DNA from: Streptomyces xylophagus
GTDB lineage: Bacteria > Actinomycetota > Actinomycetes > Streptomycetales > Streptomycetaceae
Reading direction: 5' to 3'
Assembly (NCBI RefSeq): GCF_000716435.1
Contig: NZ_JNWO01000010.1
Coordinates: 1 to 64,000, forward strand
DNA length: 64,000 nt
Below are positions 7,999 to 16,709 of the stretch, piece after piece. The translations under genes were made by a program, and so were the position numbers. Below the pieces are notes generated by a model. The model saw only the letters and a list, made by a program, of their open reading frames with translations. It did not search any database and was not told the DNA's origin. How positions within the stretch are numbered: position 1 is the stretch's first letter; each line of letters begins with the position of its first letter.

Positions 7999-8313
7999 CT
8001 ACTTGAACTCGGTCATGTCCAGTACGTCGCAGTCGGTGAACGACGGCGGCCTGGTACACAACGCGGCCATCTGCTCGGCCATTTTGCCGGTCTCGGGGTC
8101 CTGGCTGTTGCGCATGGCGTCCTCGTACGAGTCGAACTCGATCACGACGAGGACATGGCCGGGATTGTTCCGGTCCCGCAGGACGAGGCGGTGCGTCGGG
8201 CCGCCGGAACGACCCGCGAAGCGCTTGTCCGCTTCGTCGGCCACCGCCCGCATCTCGTCGAAGCGGTCGGTCTCGAAGTCGACGATCTGGACGAACTTCT
8301 GCGATGTGTCCAC
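7999..8313 (-). CDS. Small uncharacterised protein, possible dimeric alpha/beta-barrel fold
   Basis: From GTG 8313 the product is 104 residues. A longer GTG start at 8325 exists, but GGTGGAGG is correctly placed only for 8313. The pattern FVQIVDFETDRFDEMRAVADE, then HRLVLRDRNNPGHVLVVIEFDSYEDAM, alternates strand and helix as in antibiotic-biosynthesis-monooxygenase-like ferredoxin folds. That fold assignment is inference. There are no catalytic residues I can identify. It stands alone between terC and chaA, on the same strand. Confidence 0.7.
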   Translation of the reverse strand: MDTSQKFVQIVDFETDRFDEMRAVADEADKRFAGRSGGPTHRLVLRDRNNPGHVLVVIEFDSYEDAMRNSQDPETGKMAEQMAALCTRPPSFTDCDVLDMTEFK

Positions 8314-8441
8314 GGATGCCTCCACCCGGCCGTGGCGCTCCCTGGCCGGGCGCGCTCGGTATCCAACGAAGCACCGGGAGCGGTGGTCGGCAATTCATCG
8401 TGCGGTGCTCCCGGTGATCGTTGTTCCTACGTCCGGCGTGG

Positions 8442-9443
8442 TCAGGCGTCGATGCTGTCCTTCGGAGCGCCTTCGGTCCCCGCCTGCGCCGCCTCGGCCG
8501 CCGCCGTCTTCTTGTTGGCCATCAGGCTGGTGATCGTGGTGACGATCAGGACCCCGCAGATCACGCCGAGGGAGACCGGGATGGAGATCTCCGGGACATG
8601 GACCCCGGACTCGTGCAGGGCGTGCAGCACGAGCTTGACGCCGATGAAGCCGAGGATGACCGAGAGGCCGTAGCTGAGGTGGACCAGCTTCCTCAGCAGG
8701 CCGCCGATGAGGAAGTACAGCTGGCGCAGGCCCATCAGCGCGAACGCGTTGGCCGTGAACACGATGTACGGGTCCTGGGTGAGGCCGAAGATCGCGGGGA
8801 TCGAGTCGAGGGCGAACAGCACGTCCGTCGTACCGATGGCGAGCATCACGACCAGCATCGGGGTCATGACCCGCTTGCCGTTCTCCTGGATCCACAGCTT
8901 GGTGCCGTGGTACCGGTCGGCCACGCCGAAGCGGCGCTCGGCGGCCTTGAGCAGCTTGTTCTCCTCGAACTCCTCGTCCTCCTCGTCGGCCCGGGCCTCC
9001 TGGATGAGCTTCCAGGCGGTCCAGATGAGGAAGGCGCCGAAGATGTAGAAGACCCACGCGAAGTTGGCCAGGACGGCCGCGCCGGCGGCGATGAAGATGG
9101 CCCGCAGGACCAGGGCTATGAGGACGCCGACGAGCAGCACCCGCTGTTGGTACTGCGAGGGCACGGCGAACTTCGCCATGATCAGGACGAAGACGAAGAG
9201 GTTGTCGACACTCAGGGACTTCTCGGTGATGAAGCCGGCGAAGAACTCACCGCCGGCCTGGCCACCCCCGAAGAGAAGCAGGCCGAGTCCGAAGAGTCCG
9301 GCCAGGGCGATCCAGACGACCGTCCAGATTCCGGCTTCCTTGATCGACACGTCATGCGGCTTGCGGCCGATGAAGAAGTCGACGGCGATGAGGGCGGCCA
9401 GCCCCACGATGGTCAGGACCCACAGGGTCACGGAAACATCCAC
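8442..9443 (-). CDS. terC: TerC-family integral membrane protein, Mn2+-riboswitch controlled
   Basis: The product is 333 residues with about nine membrane segments and the TerC hallmarks SLSVDNLFVFVLIMAKF (acidic Asp-Asn in the membrane) and TTDVLFALDSIPAIFGLT. An acidic cytoplasmic loop (DEEDEEFEE, about 155-163) lies in the middle. TerC/Alx proteins export Mn2+ or support metalation at the membrane and act in tellurite-type stress responses. The start is GTG 9443 behind GGAGGAG. The leader carries a yybP-ykoY-type element, so expression should rise with manganese. The two TerD-domain genes lie upstream on the same strand. Confidence 0.93.
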   Translation of the reverse strand: MDVSVTLWVLTIVGLAALIAVDFFIGRKPHDVSIKEAGIWTVVWIALAGLFGLGLLLFGGGQAGGEFFAGFITEKSLSVDNLFVFVLIMAKFAVPSQYQQRVLLVGVLIALVLRAIFIAAGAAVLANFAWVFYIFGAFLIWTAWKLIQEARADEEDEEFEENKLLKAAERRFGVADRYHGTKLWIQENGKRVMTPMLVVMLAIGTTDVLFALDSIPAIFGLTQDPYIVFTANAFALMGLRQLYFLIGGLLRKLVHLSYGLSVILGFIGVKLVLHALHESGVHVPEISIPVSLGVICGVLIVTTITSLMANKKTAAAEAAQAGTEGAPKDSIDA

Positions 9444-9490
9444 TACTGCTCCTCCGGCGGTATTAACGGCAAATGGTCAGCGTCGTCGCT

Positions 9491-9602
9491 ACCGGAGGTC
9501 TCTTCCACCTTGGACGGGCGCCCAGGGCCGACGCCCCGGGATCTGGCCTGATCCGTATTGACGGGTACGCCGCAGCAGATAGGGAGTACTCCCCTCCGTA
9601 CG
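9491..9602 (-). ncRNA. yybP-ykoY-type manganese riboswitch in the terC leader
   Basis: On the minus strand the leader begins ACGGAGGGGAGTA and ends GAAGAGACCTCCGG. CGGAGG (9598-9593) pairs with CCTCCG (9498-9493) to close the structure, leaving the conserved GGGGAGTA and GAGAC stretches of the family next to the closing helix. The loop in between has GC-rich helices (CCCGTCAATACGG and CCCGGGGCGTCGGCCC). The yybP-ykoY class senses Mn2+ and usually sits before TerC/Alx or MntP genes, exactly as here. A covariance-model scan would settle it. Confidence 0.8.
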
Positions 9603-9606
9603 GAAG

Positions 9607-9636
9607 AGCCTACCTCAATCACCAAGGAAAGGTAAA
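9607..9636 (-). promoter_or_regulatory. Promoter for the riboswitch-terC transcript
   Basis: On the minus strand TTTACC (9636-9631) and TAGGCT (9612-9607) are separated by 18 bases in an AT-rich patch. The predicted transcription start, about 7 bases on, is near 9600, the first base of the riboswitch closing helix. This agreement supports the assignment. Confidence 0.6.
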
Positions 9637-9677
9637 GTAATTACCAAAGAAAGGATAAAGACGCAGGTGGGAGTGCT

Positions 9678-11678
9678 TTACCTGTACTTGGTGCGGGCCG
9701 TCGCAACCTCGGTCAGCACCTGCCGCAGCACCTGACTGCCGGGCGGTACGAGCGCGGGCTCGTACGTCCAGGCGTGTCCGACCCAGGGGTCGGCGAGGTG
9801 GTCGTCGGGCAGCGGGGTGAGTCGCATCAGCGAACGCCAGAGGGGGTCGAGCAACGGGCCGTAGCCCGCCGCGTCCTCGCGGTCCGCGACCATCATCAGG
9901 TGGACGCCGACGGACGGGCCCTCGTCGGCGAGATAGCGCAGCTGGGTCACGGCCCGGTCGTCGAAGCCGTGCGGGAAGTCGTTGACGATCAGCAGTTGCT
10001 CGGCCGTGTCGAGGCCGGGCGGCAGCGAGTCGGCGGCGCCGCCGCGCACGGCCATCTGCACCAGGTCCACCCGCTGGGTGAGCCGGGTCAGGACGTCCGT
10101 CACCCCCGCGGCACCCACGGCGGGCGGCGCCGCGAGCACGCCGGTGTGCACCAGCGGAACCAGCGCCTGCGCCGCCGAACCGGCCGGGTCGATGACGTGC
10201 ACGGCGAACTCGCCCGCCGGATAGACGGCGAGCAGCCGGGCCGCGTGCGCCACGGCCGTGTCCAGCGCGAGGCGCCGCAGTTCGTGGGAGTCCGCGGACG
10301 AGCCGTCGAGGGACTCGTCACCGCTGTCGATCCACAGGCCGCGCTCCAACGGCAGCCGCACCAGCATCGGGATGCGCAGCTCGGGGCTCTCCGGGAGATG
10401 GAGATCGCCGAGGCGCAGGGCCATGGGGATCTCCATCGGGACGCGGTATCCGTGCCATACGGGGTTGTCCCAGCCCGCGAACGCCGGTGGCAGCGCGGGC
10501 TCGACCACCTCGGACTCGGCGGTCAGCTGAGCGAGGTCCCGGTCGAGTGCCGCCCGTGCCTGGTCGACGAGTTGGGCGTGCTTGGCCTGCGCCGCCTCGC
10601 GGGCCGCGTCCCCCTGGCCGCCGATCCGGCTGCGCGGGTCGGACAGGGCCTGGTCGAGCTCCTTCTCCATGCGCGAGTCCGCGAAGTCGACCGCGCTGCG
10701 ATACGCGGCCATGGTGCGCGCCAGGTCCTCGAACATGCCCCACACCTGGTTGTAGAGCCGCTCCTCCATCGACCACCCGGTCGCGTCACCGGCAACGGGC
10801 TGCGCGGGCTGTCCGGGCGGAGCCGGGGGCACGGTCGGCGCGGGCGCCGGGGGCGCCCCGCTCTGCCGACGCGGGTGGCTGTAGTCGATCGGGACACCAG
10901 TGGTGGGGGCGGCGGGCTGGGTGGGGGCTGGTTCCGCGGGATATCCGGACGGCGGCGTTACGGCGCCTTGTGCACCGTACGGAGAGGTCGGCGGCTGCGG
11001 TGCTACGGCGCCGGGGGCGCCCTGTGTCGTGGAGCCGCTCGCGTCGGGGCCGAGGGCGGGGGTGGCCGTCTGGCGGGTGCGGTCGGCGTCCGGGGTGCGT
11101 GGCGGGGGTGCCGCCACGGAGCGGGCCAGGCCCTGGGCCACCGCTTCGTTGATGCTGCCAGCGAGGTGCGGGGCCTGAGGCAGGCCCTGGTCGGTGAGGA
11201 GTTCGGCCAGGCCGCCCGCGTAGCCCTGGCCCACGGCGCGCACTTTCCAGGCGCCCTGCCTGCGGTACAACTCCAGGGCCACGACGGCCGATTCGGCGTC
11301 CAGGCCGGTGATCGTGTAGCTGGCGACCTCGGTGCCGTCGAGGCCGGTGACCGCGACGAAGGGCGCGGCGACGGCGCCGAAGCGGGCGGGGCCGTCGCCG
11401 CCGAGGGGCAGGGAGAGCAGCACGCTGACGCGGTGCACGGCCTCCGGCATGGCGCCCAGGTCCACCGCGAGGCGGTGGTCGGCGGCCGCCTGCTTGGAGA
11501 CCTCGAGGCCGGGCAGGGTGGGTGTGCCCGGGTGGGCCACCCACTCGACGCCGTGGATCCTGCCGTGCTCGTCACCGAGCGTGGCGGCGGCCACGACCGG
11601 CTTGCCGGCCGCGACCCGGATCTCCAGACGCACCTGGGAGAGCGGGTGGTTCTGCCCTCGCACCAGCTCGGCCGCCAT
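9678..11678 (-). CDS. TerD-like domain fused to a degenerate FtsK-like ATPase domain
   Basis: The product is 666 residues. Residues 1-170 follow the TerD beta-sandwich pattern (HRVSVLLSLPL, then VVALELYRRQGAWKVRAVGQGY) but lack the acidic Ca2+ loops of classic TerD. A Pro-rich linker (about 195-300) follows. A helical region with alternating charge (about 305-400) leads to an alpha/beta domain with EFAVHVIDPAG, LLIVNDFPHGFDDRAV and VGVHLMMVADRED, in the order of FtsK/HerA Walker-B and sensor strands. No GxxGxGKS is present at the expected place (GLWIDSGDES instead), so ATP binding is doubtful. It lies 48 bases after terD, probably co-transcribed. Function is unknown beyond stress-response context. 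Confidence 0.75.
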   Translation of the reverse strand: MAAELVRGQNHPLSQVRLEIRVAAGKPVVAAATLGDEHGRIHGVEWVAHPGTPTLPGLEVSKQAAADHRLAVDLGAMPEAVHRVSVLLSLPLGGDGPARFGAVAAPFVAVTGLDGTEVASYTITGLDAESAVVALELYRRQGAWKVRAVGQGYAGGLAELLTDQGLPQAPHLAGSINEAVAQGLARSVAAPPPRTPDADRTRQTATPALGPDASGSTTQGAPGAVAPQPPTSPYGAQGAVTPPSGYPAEPAPTQPAAPTTGVPIDYSHPRRQSGAPPAPAPTVPPAPPGQPAQPVAGDATGWSMEERLYNQVWGMFEDLARTMAAYRSAVDFADSRMEKELDQALSDPRSRIGGQGDAAREAAQAKHAQLVDQARAALDRDLAQLTAESEVVEPALPPAFAGWDNPVWHGYRVPMEIPMALRLGDLHLPESPELRIPMLVRLPLERGLWIDSGDESLDGSSADSHELRRLALDTAVAHAARLLAVYPAGEFAVHVIDPAGSAAQALVPLVHTGVLAAPPAVGAAGVTDVLTRLTQRVDLVQMAVRGGAADSLPPGLDTAEQLLIVNDFPHGFDDRAVTQLRYLADEGPSVGVHLMMVADREDAAGYGPLLDPLWRSLMRLTPLPDDHLADPWVGHAWTYEPALVPPGSQVLRQVLTEVATARTKYR

Positions 11679-11726
11679 CGCTCGTCCCCCTGCTCAGCCG
11701 TGTCGTGTCGTGTGCGCCGGGCCGCC

Positions 11727-12305
11727 CTAGAGGTGCGGCAGGATCGCCGGCATCAGGTCCTGGAAGGTGCGGCCGTTGGTCGGTGTGCCGAGGGCCGTCA
11801 GCGTCCAGCCCGAGCCGGAGCGGTGCACCTTCGCCATGATCTGGGCCGTGTACTGGCCGCCGCCCGCGAGTGTGTAGCGGGCCAGCTCCTGGCCGTTGGT
11901 CTCGTCGACCAGGCGGCAGAACGCGTTCTGCACTTCCTGGAAGGTCTGGCCCGTGAAGGAGTTCACGGTGAAGACGATCTGGTCGATGTGGACCGGGACG
12001 CGCGCGAGGTCGACGAGGATGGCCTCGTCGTCCCCGCCCTGGCCGACACCGCCGACGAGATTGTCGCCGGTGTGGCGCACGGAGCCGTCGTCGCTCACCA
12101 GGTGGCGGAAGAACACCACGTCGACCGGCTGCTTGTCCGCGAAGAGCACGGCGGACGCGTCGAGGTCGATCTCCCGGGTGCGCGAGCCGAACAGGCCGCG
12201 CCGGGGAGCCGCCTGCCAACCGAGACCCATGCGCACCGCGGTCAGGCCGGTCCCGTCGTTCTTCTGCAGACTGATGGCCTGACCCTTGGTCATGTTGACG
12301 GTCAC
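11727..12305 (-). CDS. terD: TerD-family stress protein
   Basis: The product is 192 residues from GTG 12305, behind GAGGGGAA. It is a classic TerD domain: N-terminal KGQAISLQK, the DLDASAVLF calcium loop, the second loop HTGDNLVGG with GDDE, and FTVNSFTGQTFQEVQNAFCRL. TerD proteins bind Ca2+ and belong to tellurite, phage and DNA-damage stress operons. A longer reading frame to 12455 exists but has no ribosome site. The promoter at 12361-12383 matches the DNA-damage consensus, which links this operon to uvrB upstream. Confidence 0.93.
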   Translation of the reverse strand: MTVNMTKGQAISLQKNDGTGLTAVRMGLGWQAAPRRGLFGSRTREIDLDASAVLFADKQPVDVVFFRHLVSDDGSVRHTGDNLVGGVGQGGDDEAILVDLARVPVHIDQIVFTVNSFTGQTFQEVQNAFCRLVDETNGQELARYTLAGGGQYTAQIMAKVHRSGSGWTLTALGTPTNGRTFQDLMPAILPHL

Positions 12306-12360
12306 GGCTGTTCCCCTCTCGAACTGTCCCCTGTTGCCGCGGAATCCGCGGATGTCCAGA

Positions 12361-12383
12361 ACCCTACGCAGCGGCACTGACAG
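12361..12383 (-). promoter_or_regulatory. DNA-damage (RecA-NDp/PafBC-type) promoter of terD
   Basis: On the minus strand CTGTCAGTG (12383-12375), eight bases, then TAGGGT (12366-12361). The actinobacterial LexA-independent damage motif is TTGTCAGTG-N8-TAnnnT, so there is one mismatch. The start codon is about 50 bases from the predicted start of transcription. Confidence 0.7.
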
Positions 12384-12463
12384 TGCCGAACCCCGGTTCC
12401 TTCTTTGTGTCGGTCTTGCAACACAGAGCGCATACCCCGAGGTCCGGCGGTCCACCCGGGCGA

Positions 12464-14602
12464 TCAGGCCAGACCGCCCTCCTTCATCTGCCGCAGCTCC
12501 TTCTTCATCTCGTGGACCTCGTCGCGCAGCCGGGCGGCGACCTCGAACTGCAGGTCCGCGGCGGCGGCACGCATGCGTGCCGTCATCTCCTCGATCTGCT
12601 CGGCGAGTTCGGCCGCGGGACGGTCGGTCGGCACCCCGTCCTTGGCCTTCCCCTTGGCCGACTTGGACGCCTTCGCGGCCTTGCCTCCGAGTGAGGGCAC
12701 GGGGGCCTTGGCGCCCTTGCCGTCCTTGGCCTTGCGGTAGCCCGAGCCGAGCAGCTGCTCCGTGTCGACGTCCTCGCGGGCGATCTGCGCGACGATGTCG
12801 TTGATCTTCTTGCGGAGCGGCTGGGGGTCGATGCCGCGCTCCGTGTTGTACGCGACCTGCTTCTCCCTACGGCGGTTGGTCTCCTCGATGGCCTTCTCCA
12901 TCGCCGGGGTGATCCGGTCGGCGTACATGTGGACCTGACCGGAGACGTTCCGCGCCGCGCGGCCGATGGTCTGGATCAGGGACGTGCCGGAGCGCAGGAA
13001 GCCCTCCTTGTCGGCGTCCAGGATGGCGACCAAGGACACCTCGGGCAGGTCGAGGCCCTCGCGGAGGAGGTTGATGCCGACCAGGACGTCGAACTCGCCG
13101 GAGCGCAGCTCGCGCAGCAGCTCGATGCGGCGCAGGGTGTCGACGTCGCTGTGCAAGTAGCGGACCTGGATGCCGAGTTCGAGGAAGTAGTCGGTGAGGT
13201 CCTCGGCCATCTTCTTGGTGAGGGTGGTGACCAGGACCCGCTCGTCCTTCTCGGTGCGCTTGCGGATCTCGTGCACCAGGTCGTCGATCTGGCCCTCGGT
13301 GGGCTTGACGACGACCTCGGGGTCGATGAGGCCGGTGGGGCGGATGATCTGCTCGACGGCGCCGTCCGCGCGCGAGAGTTCGTACTTGCCGGGAGTCGCC
13401 GACAGGTAGACCGTCTGTCCGATGCGCTTCTGGAACTCCTCCCACTTCAGGGGGCGGTTGTCCAGGGCGGAGGGCAGCCGGAAGCCGTGGTCGACGAGGG
13501 TGCGCTTGCGGGAGGCGTCGCCCTCGTACATGGCGCCGATCTGCGGGACCGTGTTGTGCGACTCGTCGATGACGAGCAGGAAGTCTTCGGGGAAGTAGTC
13601 GATCAGGGTGTTCGGCGCGGAGCCGGGCTCGCGGCCGTCGAAGTGCATCGAGTAGTTCTCGACGCCGGAGCAGGAGCCGATCTGGCGGAGCATCTCCAGG
13701 TCGTACGTGGTGCGCATCCTCAGGCGCTGGGCCTCCAGGAGCTTGCCCTGCTTCTCCATCTCGGCCAGCCGCTCGCCGAGTTCCTTCTCGATGTCGTTGA
13801 CGGCCCGCTCCATGCGCTCGGGGCCCGCGATGTAGTGGGAGGCCGGGAAGACGTACAGGTGCTCGTCCTCGCTGATGATCTCGCCGGTGAGGGGGTGGAG
13901 GGTGGAGAGGGCCTCGATCTCGTCGCCGAACATCTCGATGCGGACGGCCAGTTCCTCGTAGACCGGGAAGATCTCGATGGTGTCGCCGCGGACGCGGAAG
14001 GTGCCTCGGGAGAATGCCACGTCGTTGCGCGTGTACTGGATGTCCACGAAGCGGCGCAGCAGCTGGTCGCGGTCGATCTCGTCGCCGACCTTGAGGGGGA
14101 CCATGCGGTCCACGTACTCCTGCGGAGTACCGAGGCCGTAGATGCAGGACACCGAGGCGACGACGATGACGTCGCGGCGGGTGAGCAGCGAGTTGGTCGC
14201 GGAGTGGCGCAGGCGCTCGACCTCCTCGTTGACCGAGGAGTCCTTCTCGATGTAGGTGTCCGACTGCGGGACGTAGGCCTCGGGCTGGTAGTAGTCGTAG
14301 TACGAGACGAAGTACTCGACGGCGTTGTTCGGCAGGAGCTCGCGGAACTCGTTGGCCAGCTGGGCGGCCAGGGTCTTGTTCGGCGCCATCACGAGGGTGG
14401 GGCGCTGGAGCTTCTCGATCATCCACGCGGTGGTGGCGGACTTGCCGGTGCCGGTCGCGCCCAGGAGGACGACGTCCTTCTCACCTGCCTCGACGCGCCG
14501 GGCCAGCTCGGCGATGGCCGCCGGCTGGTCGCCGCTGGGCTGGTAGGAGCTGACGACCTCGAAGGGCGCCACCGTGCGTTCGATGTGGGAAACGGGCCGC
14601 AT
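12464..14602 (-). CDS. uvrB: Excinuclease ABC subunit B
   Basis: The product is 712 residues. It has Walker A GATGTGKS (48-55), the DNA-separating beta-hairpin region [12 protein letters not shown], helicase motif II DESH, motif [11 protein letters not shown] and a C-terminal UVR coiled-coil ([25 protein letters not shown] region) that binds UvrC. It loads onto damaged DNA with UvrA and nicks with UvrC. A Lys-rich Ala insertion ([17 protein letters not shown]) precedes the UVR motif. I use ATG 14602, because a damage-type promoter ends 7 bases before it, so the transcript is probably leaderless. The frame extends to 14686 without support. Confidence 0.97.
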   Translation of the reverse strand: MRPVSHIERTVAPFEVVSSYQPSGDQPAAIAELARRVEAGEKDVVLLGATGTGKSATTAWMIEKLQRPTLVMAPNKTLAAQLANEFRELLPNNAVEYFVSYYDYYQPEAYVPQSDTYIEKDSSVNEEVERLRHSATNSLLTRRDVIVVASVSCIYGLGTPQEYVDRMVPLKVGDEIDRDQLLRRFVDIQYTRNDVAFSRGTFRVRGDTIEIFPVYEELAVRIEMFGDEIEALSTLHPLTGEIISEDEHLYVFPASHYIAGPERMERAVNDIEKELGERLAEMEKQGKLLEAQRLRMRTTYDLEMLRQIGSCSGVENYSMHFDGREPGSAPNTLIDYFPEDFLLVIDESHNTVPQIGAMYEGDASRKRTLVDHGFRLPSALDNRPLKWEEFQKRIGQTVYLSATPGKYELSRADGAVEQIIRPTGLIDPEVVVKPTEGQIDDLVHEIRKRTEKDERVLVTTLTKKMAEDLTDYFLELGIQVRYLHSDVDTLRRIELLRELRSGEFDVLVGINLLREGLDLPEVSLVAILDADKEGFLRSGTSLIQTIGRAARNVSGQVHMYADRITPAMEKAIEETNRRREKQVAYNTERGIDPQPLRKKINDIVAQIAREDVDTEQLLGSGYRKAKDGKGAKAPVPSLGGKAAKASKSAKGKAKDGVPTDRPAAELAEQIEEMTARMRAAAADLQFEVAARLRDEVHEMKKELRQMKEGGLA

Positions 14603-14609
14603 GGAACCA

Positions 14610-14632
14610 ACCGTACGACCCGCCACTGACAA
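14610..14632 (-). promoter_or_regulatory. DNA-damage (RecA-NDp/PafBC-type) promoter of uvrB
   Basis: On the minus strand TTGTCAGTG (14632-14624), then GCGGGTCG, then TACGGT (14615-14610). This is a full match to TTGTCAGTG-N8-TAnnnT. Seven bases separate the -10 from ATG 14602, predicting a leaderless mRNA. Confidence 0.85.
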
Positions 14633-14642
14633 CGGGGTCGGA

Positions 14643-15506
14643 TCAGCGGTTCTGCGGGGTGCGGGAGCGGCGGTGTCCGAGCTCACGGTCCGCGCGGGCC
14701 GAGGGGCGCCGGGGGTGCGGGACGAGCGCGCCGGCCGGGACGCCGGGCTTGTGCTCGACGGGGGGCCGGTCGGGCTTGCCCATGACCATCAGCGGGTCGA
14801 ACACCACGACGACACCGGCCAGGCAGAGGAAGGCGAGGGGGCCGATCATCATCGGCGCGAGCAGGGACGCGGCCGAAACGCCGTCGGTGGTCGCGGCCGT
14901 GCCGTGGACGTGGACGCTGAGGGCGGCCATGCCGGTGTAGTGCATGCCGGTGACGGCGAGCCCCATGACGAGGCTCGCGCCCACGCTCCACAGGATCCCG
15001 CGGACCTGTCCGGCCGCCCAGAGGGCGCTGATCGCGGCCACGACCGCTATGACGACGGACGCGGAGACGGTGAACGTGTTGTATTCGAGCTTTCCGTTGA
15101 GGCGCATGCTCGCCATGCCCAGGTAGTGCATCGAGGCGATGCCCAGGCCGGTGAGGGTGCCGCCCGTGAACAGCGCCGTCCCCTTGGCTCCCCTGTAGCC
15201 GACGATGAAGATCCCGACACCCACCATGACGATGGCGACGGCGAGGCTCGCGAAGGTCATCGGTTTGTCGTAGTGGACGGGTGTCTGGCGGACCGAGAAA
15301 CCCATCATCGCGATGAAGTGCATCGTCCATATGCCGGAACCGATCGCCGCCGATCCGAGGGCGAGCCACCCCGGGCGCCAGGACTGGGCGACGAGCATCG
15401 ATCTGGTGGTGCAGCGCAGGCCGAGGGCGCCCCCGAGGCACGCCATGAGATAGGCCACCAGCGGTGTGACGAGTCCGTAGCTGAATCCGTCGACCGTGCC
15501 CTGCAT
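14643..15506 (-). CDS. MHYT-domain integral membrane sensor
   Basis: The product is 287 residues with seven membrane segments and three MHYT motifs: TMHFIAMM (about 62-69), SMHYLGM (about 126-132) and GMHYTGM (about 191-197). The conserved Met and His are thought to bind copper and sense O2, CO or NO. No GGDEF, EAL or kinase domain is attached. The tail after about 250 is short, polar and Arg-rich, so output must go through a partner. The start is ATG 15506. It lies upstream of uvrB on the same strand, but uvrB has its own promoter. Confidence 0.88.
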   Translation of the reverse strand: MQGTVDGFSYGLVTPLVAYLMACLGGALGLRCTTRSMLVAQSWRPGWLALGSAAIGSGIWTMHFIAMMGFSVRQTPVHYDKPMTFASLAVAIVMVGVGIFIVGYRGAKGTALFTGGTLTGLGIASMHYLGMASMRLNGKLEYNTFTVSASVVIAVVAAISALWAAGQVRGILWSVGASLVMGLAVTGMHYTGMAALSVHVHGTAATTDGVSAASLLAPMMIGPLAFLCLAGVVVVFDPLMVMGKPDRPPVEHKPGVPAGALVPHPRRPSARADRELGHRRSRTPQNR

Positions 15507-15696
15507 GCGCAGTTACCCTTCCGCCCTGTTCCGTTCCGGAATTCCTGAAACGCGCCGCCCAGCCCCGGGACCGCGGGAACGGTCAGGGTCGACGCAGAGA
15601 GTATGACCCCCACCGGAATGGTCGAACGATTTTCCGGCAAAGAAACACGACCCTGCCCCAGTTGTGCGGCACCGGTGAGCGGACTTGGGCAACTCC

Positions 15697-15718
15697 ATTC
15701 ATTCTGTGTCCATCCTGT
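15697..15718 (+). promoter_or_regulatory. PHO-box-like direct repeats upstream of the glycerophosphodiesterase gene
   Basis: Two adjacent 11-base units, ATTCATTCTGT (15697-15707) and GTCCATCCTGT (15708-15718), share 8 of 11 bases. Streptomyces PhoP binds tandem 11-base units beginning GTTCACC. The first unit matches this heptamer at 4 of 7 bases and the second at 5 of 7. glpQ genes are known PhoP targets, so this is plausible but weak. Confidence 0.35.
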
Positions 15719-15787
15719 ACCCCACGGGTAGTGACGTTCCGCTGTCACTCTTGAGCTGTATGTGATCGCTCGATGCGAGGAGTACGC

Positions 15788-16663
15788 ATGCACCTGCGCG
15801 CCGTTGCCGCCTCGACCACCGCGCTCCTGGGGGCCGCCGCCCTTCTGCTCCCCTCCCCCGACGCCCGGGCGGGCGATGTCGCCCAGCGGCCCACGGTCGT
15901 CGCCCACCGGGGTGCGTCCGCCTACGCCCCCGAGAACACCCTGGCCTCCATCGACAAGGCGGCCCGGCTCGGCTTCCAGTGGGTCGAGAACGACGTCCAG
16001 CGCACCAAGGACGGCGAACTCGTCGTCATCCACGACGACAGCCTGAAGCGCACCACCGACGTCGCGAAGGTGTTCCCCGACCGGGCCCCCTGGAAGGTGA
16101 AGGACTTCACCGCCGCCGAGATCGCCCGCCTCGACGCGGGGAGCTGGTTCGGCGCCGCGTACACCGGCACGCGCGTGCCGACGCTCACGCAGTACATGCG
16201 CGAGGTGGAACACAACCACCAGAGCCTGCTCCTGGAGATCAAGAATCCGGAGCTGTATCCCGGCATCGAGCAGCAGACCCTCAAGCTCCTGGGCAACGAA
16301 GGGTGGCTGGACGAGGGGCACCTCGACGACCGGCTGATCGTGCAGAGCTTCAGCGCGGACAGCATCCGGATCGTGCACGACCTCAAGCCCGGCATCAGGA
16401 CCGGCTTCCTCGGTACTCCCCCCGTGTCGGCCCTGCACGAGTACGCCGCCTTCGCCGACCTGATCAACCCGTCGTACGGCTCGATCTCGACCAGTTACGT
16501 CTCCGCGGTGCACGGGTTCACCGGCCCGCACGGCGGTCCGATGGAGGTGTACGCCTGGACCGTCGACGACGCGCCCACGGCCTGGACGGTCGCCGGCTAC
16601 GGCGTCGACGGCCTCATCACCAACAAACCGGACGTGGTGCGCTCCGCGCTGAACGAGTTCTGA
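15788..16663 (+). CDS. glpQ: Secreted glycerophosphodiester phosphodiesterase
   Basis: From ATG 15788 (GAGGAG seven bases upstream) the product is 291 residues with a Sec signal peptide (about 1-28, ending PDARA). The GDPD catalytic elements are present: VVAHRGASAYAPENT (general-acid His, Glu), WVENDVQRTKDGELVVIHDD (metal-binding Glu/Asp and second His) and LLLEIKNPE. It hydrolyses glycerophosphodiesters outside the cell to glycerol-3-phosphate and an alcohol, a phosphate-scavenging role. ATG 15773 is an alternative start without a ribosome site. It is divergent from the MHYT gene. Confidence 0.93.
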   Translation: MHLRAVAASTTALLGAAALLLPSPDARAGDVAQRPTVVAHRGASAYAPENTLASIDKAARLGFQWVENDVQRTKDGELVVIHDDSLKRTTDVAKVFPDRAPWKVKDFTAAEIARLDAGSWFGAAYTGTRVPTLTQYMREVEHNHQSLLLEIKNPELYPGIEQQTLKLLGNEGWLDEGHLDDRLIVQSFSADSIRIVHDLKPGIRTGFLGTPPVSALHEYAAFADLINPSYGSISTSYVSAVHGFTGPHGGPMEVYAWTVDDAPTAWTVAGYGVDGLITNKPDVVRSALNEF

Positions 16664-16679
16664 GGCCGCTCGCGGGGCG

Positions 16680-16702
16680 TTGTCAGTGCCGGGTCGTACG
16701 GT
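16680..16702 (+). promoter_or_regulatory. DNA-damage (RecA-NDp/PafBC-type) promoter of ogt
   Basis: TTGTCAGTG (16680-16688), CCGGGTCG, TACGGT (16697-16702). This is a full match to the damage consensus and nearly base-for-base identical to the uvrB promoter. ATG 16710 follows the -10 by 7 bases, so the mRNA should be leaderless. Confidence 0.85.
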
Positions 16703-16709
16703 GGGCGGC

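Noticed and set aside
9774..12380. 868-residue open frame on the plus strand
   Set aside because: It lies entirely opposite the TerD/FtsK-like and terD genes, is Arg/Gly/His-rich with no family motif, and arises from GC-rich codon bias.
12306..12455. N-terminal extension of terD to 12455
   Set aside because: The extension has no ribosome site and overlaps the damage promoter. GTG 12305 with GAGGGGAA fits.
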